Source: Bacteroidota bacterium
Lineage (GTDB): Bacteria; Bacteroidota; Ignavibacteria; SZUA-365
Direction of reading: 5' to 3'
DNA: 64,000 bases
Assembly: GCA_014860565.1 (NCBI GenBank)
Contig: JACZJN010000162.1
Span: 140,739-204,738, forward strand
Within the stretch, counting starts at the first letter, position 1. Every line of letters starts with the position of its first letter. Made by a program: the position numbers and the translations under genes. Below are positions 1 through 10,100 of the stretch, in pieces. The notes under the pieces are model-generated. The model was not told where the DNA came from, searched no databases, and saw only the letters and a list, made by a program, of their open reading frames with translations.

Positions 1-776
1 GTTCCACCGTCAGATACTTCGGATATCACGAGCTCGTTATCCATGACACCGGAGAGCGCACGGAAGAACGCGGTGTTGCGTTCGTCAGCGAACCACGATG
101 CTTTGCCGAAGCGGGCACGATTCAACACGATCAGCTGCTCGATCAATGTCGCATCCGGCGACTGGTGGCAGCGCCATTCCAGGCGATCTTCCTTTTCAAG
201 GAGCCGTCTGGCGCGGAGGATTTCCCTCTGCATGTGGGGGGAGCAGTTACCGAGCCGAATCGCCTCGTTCCCTTCTGCAAGGACAACTCTCAAGTATGGT
301 TCTCCGGGGCTGCGTTCGCCGCCCTCGGCGAAGAATGAAGCCGCCGTGGACTCGGGCAGCACATCATGCAGCGTCATCCAGGCATCCGGATACTCCCGAT
401 GCATAAACGCCTGTATGGCGGGCCAGAGCGCGACAGCATCGCGTTCCGTCGTGACAAGATCGGGGTATTGCGAAAGGCGATCAGCGATCCAGAGAAGATA
501 CCGCCACGCCCTGATCGGGCCTGCGTTTCGCTGCTGCAGGAAAAGAGGAACTGCCGCGACGATGCGTCCCTGCTTTTCCACGCGGAGAAGGACAAGTTCG
601 CGACGTCGATCATCACGCACGAAATGGTCATGCCAGGTGCTGTTCCATTCCCATGATTGGAAGAATGTGTTCCTCGCCAGTATGCCGGAGTTATAGGAAT
701 CCGTCCACCAATTGCGCAGGAGGTCGTCATCGAAATTGCTGCGCGATATCTGAACGTCCGGCCCCGCGCCGCTCAT
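1..776 (-). CDS. GNAT/FemAB-like acyltransferase (CelD/BcsL type), 3' end outside window
   Basis: The reading frame is open from the ATG at 776 to the window edge (about 258 codons seen, no stop). The start overlaps the stop of the upstream acetyltransferase gene in an ATGA arrangement (773-776), which supports translational coupling. The protein begins [15 protein letters not shown] and contains [11 protein letters not shown] near residue 40 and [20 protein letters not shown] near residue 65. That pattern is typical of the N-terminal half of FemAB-related/CelD-type acetyltransferases. The second GNAT half begins about residue 190 ([17 protein letters not shown]). These enzymes often sit in exopolysaccharide clusters, which fits the neighbours. 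The acyl donor and acceptor cannot be told. Confidence 0.72.
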   Translation of the reverse strand, partial: MSGAGPDVQISRSNFDDDLLRNWWTDSYNSGILARNTFFQSWEWNSTWHDHFVRDDRRRELVLLRVEKQGRIVAAVPLFLQQRNAGPIRAWRYLLWIADRLSQYPDLVTTERDAVALWPAIQAFMHREYPDAWMTLHDVLPESTAASFFAEGGERSPGEPYLRVVLAEGNEAIRLGNCSPHMQREILRARRLLEKEDRLEWRCHQSPDATLIEQLIVLNRARFGKASWFADERNTAFFRALSGVMDNELVISEVSDGG

Positions 777-1342
777 ACATCGCCCCGCATGCGGATAAGA
801 CGGGCGGGGGTTCCGCCGACGATCGCGCGGGCGGGCACGTCATGTGTCACCGTCGCGTTGGCAGCGATAACTGCACCGTCGCCGATGCGCACACCCTGAA
901 GGATCACGGCATTGGAACCGATCCATACATCCGTTCCGATGTCAATAGGAACCTGTGTGCCGCCCTGTTCTCGTATCGGTTTTTCGAGGTCATCAAAAAC
1001 GTGATTGCCGTCTATGATCGTCACGAAGCCGCCGATCAGCGTACCGCGTCCGATGCGCACATTACCCGATACCGTGCAGTGCTGAGAGATAAACACATCT
1101 TCTTCGATATCCAGCGTATTCCCTGCGTGCGCAATCACCCAGCTGTCATGCAGCACCTGTGTCCGCTCTCCGATGCGGAGCCGGGCCCGCGGATCGATGC
1201 GTAGCTGGACGCGGGTACCGAATGTCGCGGAAATCGCTACCTGCTGTCCTCCCCTCCGCAGTTCGCGCAGGACCAGAAACAATTCCGCACCCTCCAACTT
1301 CCTGAAGAGCCACGCGGCGATATGGGCAATCAACGCTTTCAT
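773..1342 (-). CDS. hexapeptide-repeat O-acetyltransferase (WcaF/WbbJ type)
   Basis: A 189-residue left-handed beta-helix acyltransferase. Imperfect hexapeptide repeats run from about residue 75 to 170 (for example [20 protein letters not shown] and [20 protein letters not shown]). The usual terminal motif is present ([12 protein letters not shown]). Family members transfer acetyl from acetyl-CoA to sugars, typically O-acetylating surface polysaccharide; the catalytic-type His is seen in DGNHVF. The start at 1342 overlaps the upstream flippase stop (1339) by 4 bases and the end overlaps the next start, so it is an internal gene of the glycan operon. The exact sugar substrate is unknown. Confidence 0.88.
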   Translation of the reverse strand: MKALIAHIAAWLFRKLEGAELFLVLRELRRGGQQVAISATFGTRVQLRIDPRARLRIGERTQVLHDSWVIAHAGNTLDIEEDVFISQHCTVSGNVRIGRGTLIGGFVTIIDGNHVFDDLEKPIREQGGTQVPIDIGTDVWIGSNAVILQGVRIGDGAVIAANATVTHDVPARAIVGGTPARLIRMRGDV

Positions 1343-2655
1343 GTTTGTACTGCGTTTCTGGCGGCGATGACTTCAATTTCTTTTCGGTGCAGATAAATAT
1401 ATAGCATGGAAATGCTCCCTGCCGCGAACCAGACCAGCACGCTGCTGATTGCTGCTCCCATCGATCCCATGTGCGTGATGAACCAGTAGTGCGATGCAAC
1501 GGTCAAGACGAGTTGCCCGAGCGCCACCCACGTGCCGACGCGCTCGCGTCCTATGCTTAGCATGAGCATGGTAAGTGGATTCCCGATTATCGTCCAGGCA
1601 TATCCGATAAAGAGGACGGCAAAGAGTGGCATCGACTCAGTGTACTTCGGGAAAAACGCCGGGGTGACAAAATACATCGCGATAAGATAAATGAACCCGA
1701 TTCCTGTCACGGGAAGGCTGACCGCGAATGTGCGTCCTACGTAACGCCGCATCTCCTCAAGCGAACGCAGTTCCATTGCCTTGGGAAAAAACACCGTCGA
1801 CACCGAGCCCGCCAGCACGATGAGCGGCGTGCAGAGCTTTGTTGCAGCAATATAAAGTCCCGCTTCCTCCGGTCGGTCGGCAAGCATCGGAGAAATCATG
1901 AACACGTCGAGACGCATCAGAAACATGGTGGCGAAAGACGTGACCATCATCCATTTCCCGAATCCCAGTACCTCGCGTCCGATATCCTTCCAGTCGTAGT
2001 CGACGCGATCGCGCAACGAGAAGACGAACAAGACCGCGACGACCGCGACGATGAGCGGTGCAATTGCGTAGGATGCGTACACGAGCGTGAGGGAAAAGGC
2101 GGATAGCAGAATAGCGGCGTAGATGACCCCGGTTTTTATCGCGGCCTCGAGAATGCGGATGAATGTGAAGCGAGTGAATTCCTGCCGCGCCTGCAGAACG
2201 GCAAGGACAAACTCCATCATGCCCCCGCCAAGAATGGCGAGGGTCATTATTCTGAGTGGCACGACCAGCTCCGGTGTCCGCAGCAGAGTAATCGCGACCG
2301 TTTCCGCACTGAAGTACAGTGCGATTGCGGTAAGAATGACGATCACCGTTTTTACTTTGATGGCAAACTGAAAATGTGCCTGCGCGCGTGGAGGGTCGCT
2401 GCGTTTGTAAAGGGCATAGAAACGGATGAAGCTCTGATGAAGCCCTGAATCGGTAAACTGGTTAATGGCCGCGAGAACGGTGATGAACAGTCCGTAAAGC
2501 TTGTATTCGTCCGGCGTCAGCAGCGCGAACATCGAGAGTGTGATCAGGAAGGTGAGGAATTTCGAAGACACATCCCCGAAGAATACGACGCTCGCATCCC
2601 TGGCCCCATGAGGAATCAGGTCGCGCAGTCCACCGATGATGCTTCTCGCTTTCAC
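1339..2655 (-). CDS. Wzx-like polysaccharide flippase (MOP superfamily)
   Basis: A 438-residue integral membrane protein with about twelve or more hydrophobic segments spread over its whole length (for example [14 protein letters not shown] near 35, [14 protein letters not shown] near 110, [10 protein letters not shown] near 205). It ends in a short basic tail. Length and topology fit polysaccharide biosynthesis/O-antigen flippases, which turn lipid-linked glycan units across the inner membrane. It overlaps the upstream glycosyltransferase stop (2652) by 4 bases. Lying between two glycosyltransferases and two acyltransferases, it most likely exports the unit they build. Family assignment rests on pattern, not on a search. 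Confidence 0.85.
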   Translation of the reverse strand: MKARSIIGGLRDLIPHGARDASVVFFGDVSSKFLTFLITLSMFALLTPDEYKLYGLFITVLAAINQFTDSGLHQSFIRFYALYKRSDPPRAQAHFQFAIKVKTVIVILTAIALYFSAETVAITLLRTPELVVPLRIMTLAILGGGMMEFVLAVLQARQEFTRFTFIRILEAAIKTGVIYAAILLSAFSLTLVYASYAIAPLIVAVVAVLFVFSLRDRVDYDWKDIGREVLGFGKWMMVTSFATMFLMRLDVFMISPMLADRPEEAGLYIAATKLCTPLIVLAGSVSTVFFPKAMELRSLEEMRRYVGRTFAVSLPVTGIGFIYLIAMYFVTPAFFPKYTESMPLFAVLFIGYAWTIIGNPLTMLMLSIGRERVGTWVALGQLVLTVASHYWFITHMGSMGAAISSVLVWFAAGSISMLYIYLHRKEIEVIAARNAVQT

Positions 2656-3857
2656 GCGGCCAGAACCTGTGCGCGGAGATGTCCGATGAAGGCGTGCACT
2701 CGATCCTCCCAGGTATGCGTCTCTGCAAAGCTCCGACGCTCTTGACGTCTTTCAGGAGAATCTTCTGAAAGAGCCTCACGAATTGACGCGACAAAGCTTT
2801 GCGTATCGTGCGCGAGATACATCAGGGATGCGTGATGCGCGAGTTCAGCCGTTCGGGTGGCGACGATCGGGAGTCCCGCTACACTGTATTCGTAGAGTTT
2901 CAGTGGATTTACCAGACGCGTAATTTCATTGTCGAGAAACGGAATGATCGCCACGTCGAAGCGCCGTAAGTGCGCCGCAAGCAGATCATGGCTGACGTAG
3001 CCGTGCAGCGTGACATTCGGGTAACGCGCACAGGCAGCGGCAAAGCGCTTGTCCACAGGACCGATGATCGCCACATGGCAATCAGCACATTCGCGGATCG
3101 TGGCAAGCACGAGTTCCGTGTCGAACCACTTCCCGCTCGTCGCTCCGATGTAGCCGATGGATCGCGGGTGTCCGTTCCGGTGAAACAGCGGCTCACGATC
3201 CACACGTTCGATGAAACCCCGTGACACTGCGTTCGGCAGGAACAGCGCCTCGGCATGGGGAAACTTGCTGCGCACCTCCGTTTCCATTTCCCGTGCGCTG
3301 AATGTGATTAATCCTGCCTCTGCTCCCAGTGCCGCTTCAGCTTCGCGGAGGCGCCTGAGGGTGTCATCGTTTCTGCTCTGTACCTCCAGGGAATCACAAA
3401 TGTCGTATACAAGCAGTCCTGGATCGAACAACTCGCGATCGATATAGTTGTTCCACCATAACGGCATCATAACCATGGCGATGACCTGCGAAAAATCCAC
3501 TCCCTCGAATCTCCTCCTGAACCAGCGCCGGAAGATCGCACGGTCGAGTGCGGGCGTCATGCTGTTGCGAAATCCAGTGGGAAGCGTCGGCGGTGTGTGG
3601 ATGCGCAGATTGGGGATCTCCACGTCGAACGTGAAGCCGCTGTCGCGTGAGAGTGGCGAAAACACGCGGTTGAAAAGCGCATGCGCCTTCCCGGCGATCG
3701 ATGGTGCGATTTCGATGAAATCCACGGTATGGCCGAGACGCGCACATTCGATCGCGATCGCCTGCTCGCGCTGCGGAAGGCTGGTGAAGGATGTCAGCCC
3801 AAAAAAAAGAAAATGATATGAACGGTCAGCACACATGTGGTTGTCGCCGCGTTTCAT
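2652..3857 (-). CDS. glycosyltransferase, GT4/GT-B fold
   Basis: 401 residues. The C-terminal half has the GT-B nucleotide-sugar binding pattern: SIGYIGATSGKWFDTEL near 230, a VTLHGYVSHDLLAAHLRRFDVAI stretch near 285, and RLVNPLKLYEYSVAGLPIVAT near 320, where the NPLKLYEY-x-AGLP element is typical of GT4-like enzymes. The N-terminal half is a Rossmann-like acceptor domain. The start at 3857 is preceded by an AGGTG ribosome-binding site; a second ATG at 3836 would shorten it by seven residues. It overlaps the end of the upstream glycosyltransferase by about 30 bases. Donor and acceptor sugars are unknown. Confidence 0.87.
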   Translation of the reverse strand: MKRGDNHMCADRSYHFLFFGLTSFTSLPQREQAIAIECARLGHTVDFIEIAPSIAGKAHALFNRVFSPLSRDSGFTFDVEIPNLRIHTPPTLPTGFRNSMTPALDRAIFRRWFRRRFEGVDFSQVIAMVMMPLWWNNYIDRELFDPGLLVYDICDSLEVQSRNDDTLRRLREAEAALGAEAGLITFSAREMETEVRSKFPHAEALFLPNAVSRGFIERVDREPLFHRNGHPRSIGYIGATSGKWFDTELVLATIRECADCHVAIIGPVDKRFAAACARYPNVTLHGYVSHDLLAAHLRRFDVAIIPFLDNEITRLVNPLKLYEYSVAGLPIVATRTAELAHHASLMYLAHDTQSFVASIREALSEDSPERRQERRSFAETHTWEDRVHAFIGHLRAQVLAA

Positions 3858-4947
3858 GAATTTTCACCTGTGAGACGATCCGTCCCGCCTCGGGTGTCTC
3901 CTTCTCGTACCAGGTTTCGAGCAAAACAATAATATCCGCCCAAGCAAGATGGGAAACAAACTCACGTGCGCGTACCGCTTTTTGCTCGATAACAGCCTCA
4001 AGTTTCCCTGCAAGCAAAGCGCTGAAAAATGCGTGGCTGCCTCCACTGTCCCGCAGGATCGTCAGCATTTCCTGCGCATCGGGGATAGATGAGAAGTAGT
4101 GCTGCTTCAGGAAATCATACGCAGGTGCGATGACGGGTAAGCCGGTATCGAATGCCTCGAAAACCCCGAGAAAACCTGTAGCGATAATCCATCGTGAAGA
4201 TGCCAACAGCTGTCCTGGATCCTCCAAAACGCCAAGCATGTCCACTTCAACAGTCGGACTGCGCAAACGCTCAATCTTTTCACGTAAGGGTCCCTCCCCG
4301 GCCAGGCGGATCGTGATCGCGGTGCAGCTTTCTTCCGCGGCACGAGCAAGAGCCGTCAGCAGCGGGAGAATCCCTGTGTCATCTGCCAACCTGCCTACAT
4401 AACCGAACACAGCCTGGTCGGTCCGCTGAAATCGAGGCAGGGATCTGATTGGAGCACCGAGGTATACCGCGTCGACCGGATGGCCGTACAACTGCCGCAC
4501 ATAGTCCCCCACCGCGAAGCGCGCGTCACAGCACGCGGCGGTGACGGAGCGGAAAAGGCGGTGACGGCGCTTTATCGGCCAATGCTCGAAGCCATGAAAT
4601 GTGACGGCGTAGCGCGGGCGACGGATCAGAAGGCGAAGTGGAAGGAACCAGTGGAAGAAGGTTGTGTAGTCGTGAAAGTGCAGGACATCGGCGGAAGCGA
4701 ACAGCTTCCGCTGTCCCCACATCCAGCGCCAGTACCCCAGTCGTGTGAACGGGCGGCGAAGCGGCACATGGAAACGCATGATGCGGAACGGCAGCGCTTC
4801 ATCCCGGGATGTTGCGTCGGCCTTCGTCTCCGTAACAAGGATAAGCTCATGTCCACGCGCAGCAAGCGCCTCGGCCGTGCGCAGCACGCTCCACTGCACG
4901 CCACCGACCGAAGGAAAGAAGTGGTTAACGAAAAACACGATGCGCAT
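3826..4947 (-). CDS. glycosyltransferase, GT4 family
   Basis: 373 residues opening with the classic GT4 N-terminus (MRIVFFVNHFFPSVGGVQWS), including the glycine-rich GGV-Q loop. The C-terminal Rossmann domain begins with VFGYVGRLADDTGILPLL and has IRLAGEGPL and the donor-site region ATGFLGVFEAFDTGLPVIA. Here the usual E-x7-E motif appears in a variant form (FEAFDTGLPV). It is cytoplasmic or membrane-associated and probably builds the lipid-linked glycan exported by the flippase. The start lies 11 bases after the PIG-L gene stop. The donor sugar cannot be inferred. Confidence 0.87.
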   Translation of the reverse strand: MRIVFFVNHFFPSVGGVQWSVLRTAEALAARGHELILVTETKADATSRDEALPFRIMRFHVPLRRPFTRLGYWRWMWGQRKLFASADVLHFHDYTTFFHWFLPLRLLIRRPRYAVTFHGFEHWPIKRRHRLFRSVTAACCDARFAVGDYVRQLYGHPVDAVYLGAPIRSLPRFQRTDQAVFGYVGRLADDTGILPLLTALARAAEESCTAITIRLAGEGPLREKIERLRSPTVEVDMLGVLEDPGQLLASSRWIIATGFLGVFEAFDTGLPVIAPAYDFLKQHYFSSIPDAQEMLTILRDSGGSHAFFSALLAGKLEAVIEQKAVRAREFVSHLAWADIIVLLETWYEKETPEAGRIVSQVKIHETRRQPHVC

Positions 4948-4958
4948 GGATGGCGGGA

Positions 4959-6104
4959 CTAGTCCACTTTCTGGTAGAATTCGTATCTGGGGGGACGGCC
5001 ATCGGTGGGTGTGTACCCGTAATCCTTGACGAACACGCCGTCCATCAGATCGTCATTCGGGTTCCACGGTTTGTCGTAATCATTGCCGGCTTTGAACACA
5101 TAGCTGATGCCCTTGAATGCCGAGTATTTGCGTGAACGCGCCTGACCGCCGTCGGCATCAAGATCCAGAAAATGCGTGATGTGATCGCTGTAATTGTATT
5201 CGGGAAAACCTGTGAACAATGTACAGTTGAAGCTGTTTTTTGCTTTCTGAACCGCATTCTTGACGAGCACGTGAACAGTCTTGTGGAAGTAGTTTCCATA
5301 CTCACCGTCGGTCCCATGCGTGATGACGAGATCCGGTCGCTCACGAAAGATGAGGTCCTCAATACTTTTCTGCATTGCTTCGCGCATAACGGAGCCGGGA
5401 CCGAAACTTTTCTTGAAATCGAATCCCATGTACTCACCAATTTGCACGATTTGTTTCCCGTTCAGCTGGTAGCGGACGGGGAGCACGCTGATATCGACAC
5501 CGAGCGCGCGTCCATATCGTCGGGCGATTTGCGGTTTCTGCAAACCCATCAAGTCCGTCGCAACGCGCACGCTGCCGTCGGGCATGACACCGGCACAATT
5601 GTAGCCGCCGAGGGCCGCATCGGCATCGTCCTCGAACCCCATCGATCCGTCGGCGCCGTTTGACAGAAGGAATACCTTCACATTTTTTCCCTTCAGCGCT
5701 GAGGCAGCGATCAAACCGCCGGTAAGCAGAACCTCGTCATCCGGATGGGCCATGATGACGATGATGGTTTTTGCGCTGTTGATCACAGTGTTCATATCCG
5801 TAAAACGTTCTGCGAGAACATCGGGAGTGCGGAGATAGCCGGTATGATCATCCGCATCAAATACGCTGAGATGATAGTCGATTTTGATTTTCTCATTTCC
5901 CCCGTCCCCATACATGAAATCCTTGACGTACACCACCTTGTGATCCACGCCGGGCCATTCGTCAAAATCCCAGGTCCCGTGTGCGACTCCCGCCGGAATG
6001 TCGTTGCCCGCACGGTACATAGCCGGATCAAGAGTATGTGGGACATCCTGTGCGGCAGCCGAGAGCGTAAGCGCGAGTGCAGCTGTAATAATCATCGATT
6101 TCAT
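4959..6104 (-). CDS. exported PIG-L family (GlcNAc-type) deacetylase
   Basis: The start is placed at the ATG at 6104, which has a GAGAGG ribosome-binding site and begins a signal peptide (MKSMIITAALALTLSAAAQ). The frame is open further upstream but would run into the neighbouring gene. The mature protein has the PIG-L metal-site motif MAHPDDEVLLTGGLI near residue 115 and the downstream motif THGTDGEYGNYFHKTVH. Family members are zinc-dependent de-N-acetylases acting on GlcNAc-containing substrates. Being exported, it probably trims acetyl groups from the secreted glycan or a cell-envelope sugar. About 381 residues, with an extra N-terminal region before the catalytic domain. Confidence 0.85.
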   Translation of the reverse strand: MKSMIITAALALTLSAAAQDVPHTLDPAMYRAGNDIPAGVAHGTWDFDEWPGVDHKVVYVKDFMYGDGGNEKIKIDYHLSVFDADDHTGYLRTPDVLAERFTDMNTVINSAKTIIVIMAHPDDEVLLTGGLIAASALKGKNVKVFLLSNGADGSMGFEDDADAALGGYNCAGVMPDGSVRVATDLMGLQKPQIARRYGRALGVDISVLPVRYQLNGKQIVQIGEYMGFDFKKSFGPGSVMREAMQKSIEDLIFRERPDLVITHGTDGEYGNYFHKTVHVLVKNAVQKAKNSFNCTLFTGFPEYNYSDHITHFLDLDADGGQARSRKYSAFKGISYVFKAGNDYDKPWNPNDDLMDGVFVKDYGYTPTDGRPPRYEFYQKVD

Positions 6105-6120
6105 ATACGACCTCTCGGCT

Positions 6121-7134
6121 CTAGAAAACAATAAGGCGGTTCGTTTGGAAGTTTTGATGCACAGACTGCAAAGATAAAGTATATGCGCCCGACGAGACCA
6201 TTGTTCCGTCGTCGCGCGAGCCATTCCAGAAGATGCTGTGATTGCCCTGTGTGTGCGCATAATATACGATTTTTCGGATTTGCCGGCCTGAAGAATCCAC
6301 AATGCGCAGCGTGAATTCCTGCGGAGCATCCACCGGAAATCTTATCACAGCCACACTCACCTCTCCCCGCATAAACGGAGAGGGATATACTTCAAGCTGT
6401 CGTAGTTGCGCGGGGCGCCTCCTCTCATCGACCAACGCTTCCATAATACGTGGCAGCAGGGCAATCGCGATGAAGCGATGCCCGTCAGGTGTCGGATGTA
6501 CACCGTCAAAACCCAGCAGTTGAGCATCCGCGATGAAAGCACTGTCCAGGCGAAGCAGCTCCACGTTTTCATTTTCCGCGGCGATATCCGCCAGGATATC
6601 CGCATAGGCCGAACGCAATGTCTCGACGCCGCCGTCTCCCTCGTAGAGCGTGCTGTCGAAATATTGATAGAAACGAACTCCGTTCACGGGCGGGGGTGCG
6701 AGAGCAATGATGTGTGTGCCGCTCCCTGCGAGTTTTTCGAACAGGACGCTGCAGTTATAGCGAAAGTGCGCGCTAGACACGCGAGAGGCAGGTGGGTCGC
6801 CCCAGATGAAATAATCGTTCGAACCGTAGCCGAAGATCACGATGTCGGCATTGGCAGAGAGTACATCGCGATCGATGCGGTCGAGCGCATCCTCCGTCGT
6901 TTCTCCTCCATGCGCTGTGATGACAGAGGTCACAGTGACTCCTTGCGCTGCGAGCATGGAATCGATCAAGGCAGGGAAAGCAAACTGCGGACGATACTCA
7001 GCATCCATCCACCCCTCGGTGATGGAATCACCGAAGTAGCAGATTTTCTGCTGCGATACCGCCAGGGATGGTAGGCCGGAAAGCAAAATGATAAGCAGAA
7101 ATCCTTGACGCACGATGCACACCGTCGAAATCAA
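6121..7134 (-). CDS. secreted SGNH/GDSL hydrolase with FlgD-like C-terminal sorting domain
   Basis: 337 residues. The signal peptide is about residues 1-27 (RQGFLLIILLSGLPSLAVSQ). SGNH block I is FGDSITEGW and block V is DGVHPTPDGHR near 215, giving the Ser and the Asp/His of the triad; FGYGSNDYF supplies the block III Asn. The last 85 residues form a FlgD/Ig-like domain (VYPSPFMRGEV, then NHSIFWNGSRDDGTMVSSGAYTL), as in type IX secretion substrates. The start is a TTG whose bases overlap the activase stop (7131-7134); a GTG at 7122 is an alternative. Probably an esterase or deacetylase acting on extracellular carbohydrate. Confidence 0.85.
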   Translation of the reverse strand: MISTVCIVRQGFLLIILLSGLPSLAVSQQKICYFGDSITEGWMDAEYRPQFAFPALIDSMLAAQGVTVTSVITAHGGETTEDALDRIDRDVLSANADIVIFGYGSNDYFIWGDPPASRVSSAHFRYNCSVLFEKLAGSGTHIIALAPPPVNGVRFYQYFDSTLYEGDGGVETLRSAYADILADIAAENENVELLRLDSAFIADAQLLGFDGVHPTPDGHRFIAIALLPRIMEALVDERRRPAQLRQLEVYPSPFMRGEVSVAVIRFPVDAPQEFTLRIVDSSGRQIRKIVYYAHTQGNHSIFWNGSRDDGTMVSSGAYTLSLQSVHQNFQTNRLIVF

Positions 7135-10100
7135 ACAGGCAATCGATCGGGAAGCTCGATGTCGTGATATTGGGAGGTCTGATCCGCCCCGGCAAATCGC
7201 GGTACGGGACGCGGTTCACTGCCCAAAGCATGCAGCAGGCGGGCCTCATACTCACGTAGTTTTGCCTCGAGAGAATCACGCTTCATGCTTTGCATGACAA
7301 TGGTTTCGCGGTATCGTTTGAGAAAATATCCAATGGTCTCGACGCGAATCTTGATGCTACCGCTCGGACGGTTTTCATCAATATCCTTGAAGCTAAAGTA
7401 CGGTGTCCCTGCACATTCGACGATTTCCTGGACGGTGGCGTAAATGGGTCCGTCATGTCCGCATTTGAAGCTCGAGAGCTCAAGGGCGACGAGATTCGGA
7501 TGTCGTGCGACGTATTTGGCAGCCCAAACCTTGCGGCTGGTATTCTCGCTATAGGAATTCTTCCACACATCCCCGATCTCCATAGCGTGTGAGATGCGAC
7601 CTGCACGGATATCCGCACCAAAGACCTTCTCAAGCGACTCGTCGTCAACGGGCAGACTGTCCTGAGTAAACACAGGGTACCCAAGTTTCTGAAATTCAGA
7701 AAGGATCCCGTGATTTATGCCGGTATCGTTGTGGTATGGACGCGCAAGAAGCACGATGCCAATTCTCTGTTCCTGTTCGATCTCACGCAGCGCTTCCCCT
7801 GCCTGCACGCGCAGTTTTGCCGTGAAGGCATCGAGTGCTGCATATGCAGCTGCCATCGCGGACTCGTTTTCCTCGCGTGAGAGGGCAAGCAAATCCTTCA
7901 TTTCATCGAACATCTGTCGCTCAGCAAGCGCGCGTTCGGAGAGATTGAGGAAAGGATGGACATAACGGAGTCCCGCCTGGGCGAATATGTCTCCTTCCTT
8001 TGTAAAGGCCGCCTTGGCGGTCTCCACACTGCCGACGACGGTAGGACAGGATTTCGAAGCCTGCGTGCCCACGAGATCACTCGGCATATCGTCGACCATG
8101 GGGAAAAATATCCAGTCCAGCGGCCGCTGGGCATGCTTCTTTTCGATGAGATTGTGCACGTGTGCGAGCGCCAGTTTGCTCGGGAAGCACGGATCGATGC
8201 TGCCGCGCTTGCTCCCCTCGCGGAAGAGGGTGTCGTTCGTCTGTTCGGAAAAAATCAGGTTTTCGAACGGAATGCCCAGTTCCATGAAATAGCTCGTGAA
8301 AAACGGCGCATGGGCATACATGTTGAGTACGCGGGGAATGCCAATGCGGAGGTCTCCGCGGCGTATGCGACGTCCCTGAGAAGAAATCCATTGAGCGCTG
8401 CGCTGCTCGTTGAGCGCATGATGCGCGTGGAACACTTCCCGCGCCGCGATATCGGCGAAGTTGGGGAACTGTTTGCGTACACGCGCCAGATCCCGGGCGA
8501 TGCCACGCATATCATCTGCCTCCTCGACACAGCCTTTTTCACAGGTCGCGATGATCAGTCGACGCTTATTCCCAGCGCCGCTGTTCCCGTTCCCCTCCAC
8601 TGTTTCGACATCTATGAATGTTCTCAGGCAGGTATTCTTGCAGAAGCCGCAGCGTGTGCTTTCATCCCGTTTCGAAACGAAACGGATATGTTCCGCCGCC
8701 GAGAGCCCTATGAACGTCGTCTCCCTTCCGCTGCCATGAAGGCGTGCCGCCTCCACTGCAGCACCGATAGCTCCCGCCTCGCCGGTGTGGCGATGGACAA
8801 TGATACGGGGACGCAGTTCATGGAATTTCTTCCTGATGAAATCTACCTGCGCCTTTACTGCCGCAAGATTACGCTGCGTTCCCCCCTGAAGCACAAAGGT
8901 CCCACCGAGTCGCTCGAGGTTGCTGATCTGCGAGACATAGAGCCAGATATTTTTCGGCAGCACCTTCGCAAGTCCGGCCATGATTTCTTCCGGCTTCCAT
9001 CCCTGCCGCTGAAAATCCACGATGTCAGACTGCAGAAATACCGCGCAGCCATAACCGAAATCCGGGGCCTTCGTGGCTTTGAACGCAATGTCGGCGTAAT
9101 CGCTGATGTCATACCCGAAACCTTCAGCCGTACTCTGAAGGAAGTAACCATTCCCGGCCGAGCATTGAGTATTCAGCTTGAAATCAACGACCCTATCCTG
9201 ATGCAAAAGAATGAGTTTGATGTCCTGACCTCCGACATCACAAATCACATCCACATTGTTATAGAATCGCTGCGCGGCCTGCGTGTGCGCGACGGTTTCC
9301 ACAAGAGCGACATCTGCACCGATGGTGTCCTTGAGGATGTCCTTCGCGTAACCCGTGGTGCCGACACCCAGAATGCGGAGTTCTGCACCCTGTGCGCGCA
9401 CCTGTTCATGCAGTTCAAGGATGATCCGTCGCGTGTCGTCAATGGGGTTGCCATCGGAAAGTCGGTACGCCTTGAACGCCACATCGAGGTTGCGGTCGAG
9501 CAGCACGCCTTTGGTGGTCGTCGAACCTCCGTCAATTCCAAGATAGGCATCAAAACGCTGTCCGCGCCGCAGCACAGCCGGCTCGAATTCCGGAATGGAA
9601 TACTCGGCGACAAAGGCCTCAAGCTCTTCCCTGCTGCTGTAGAGCGCCTGTCCGACCTTGTTGCGCTGTGCCTGCTCGCGTCCATGCGCGATATACGCGC
9701 GCAGCGGGTCCAAGCCTACGAAGGTCTCTTCGATCTCGTTGCGCCTCGCATAGACCAGCGTTCCGAGCGCGGCAAAAAACTGGGCATCGTCAGGGACGTA
9801 GATCATGTCGGCCGGATTGCGTTCTTCAGGCAACGGGTAGCCGCGCTCATGCCACAGCTGGACGATATTGTGCTTCCATGCCTCAACGAGTCCACGGATA
9901 AACGTATTGGGACCGCCAAGCAGCAGCACATCATGACGCAGGGTATTGCCGCGCGTGAGCACCGAAAGGTTCTGCTGAACGATGGATTCGAAGAGCGAAG
10001 CCATGAGTTCTTCGGGGGGGACACCTTGCTTCTGCAGGCCGTTGATGTCCGTTTCCGCGAACACGCCGCATTTCCCGGCAACCGGGTGGAGCCGCACACC

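Noticed and set aside
6105..6329. 75-codon N-terminal extension of the PIG-L protein
   Set aside because: It would overlap the SGNH gene and lacks family similarity, while the ATG at 6104 has a ribosome-binding site and starts a signal peptide.
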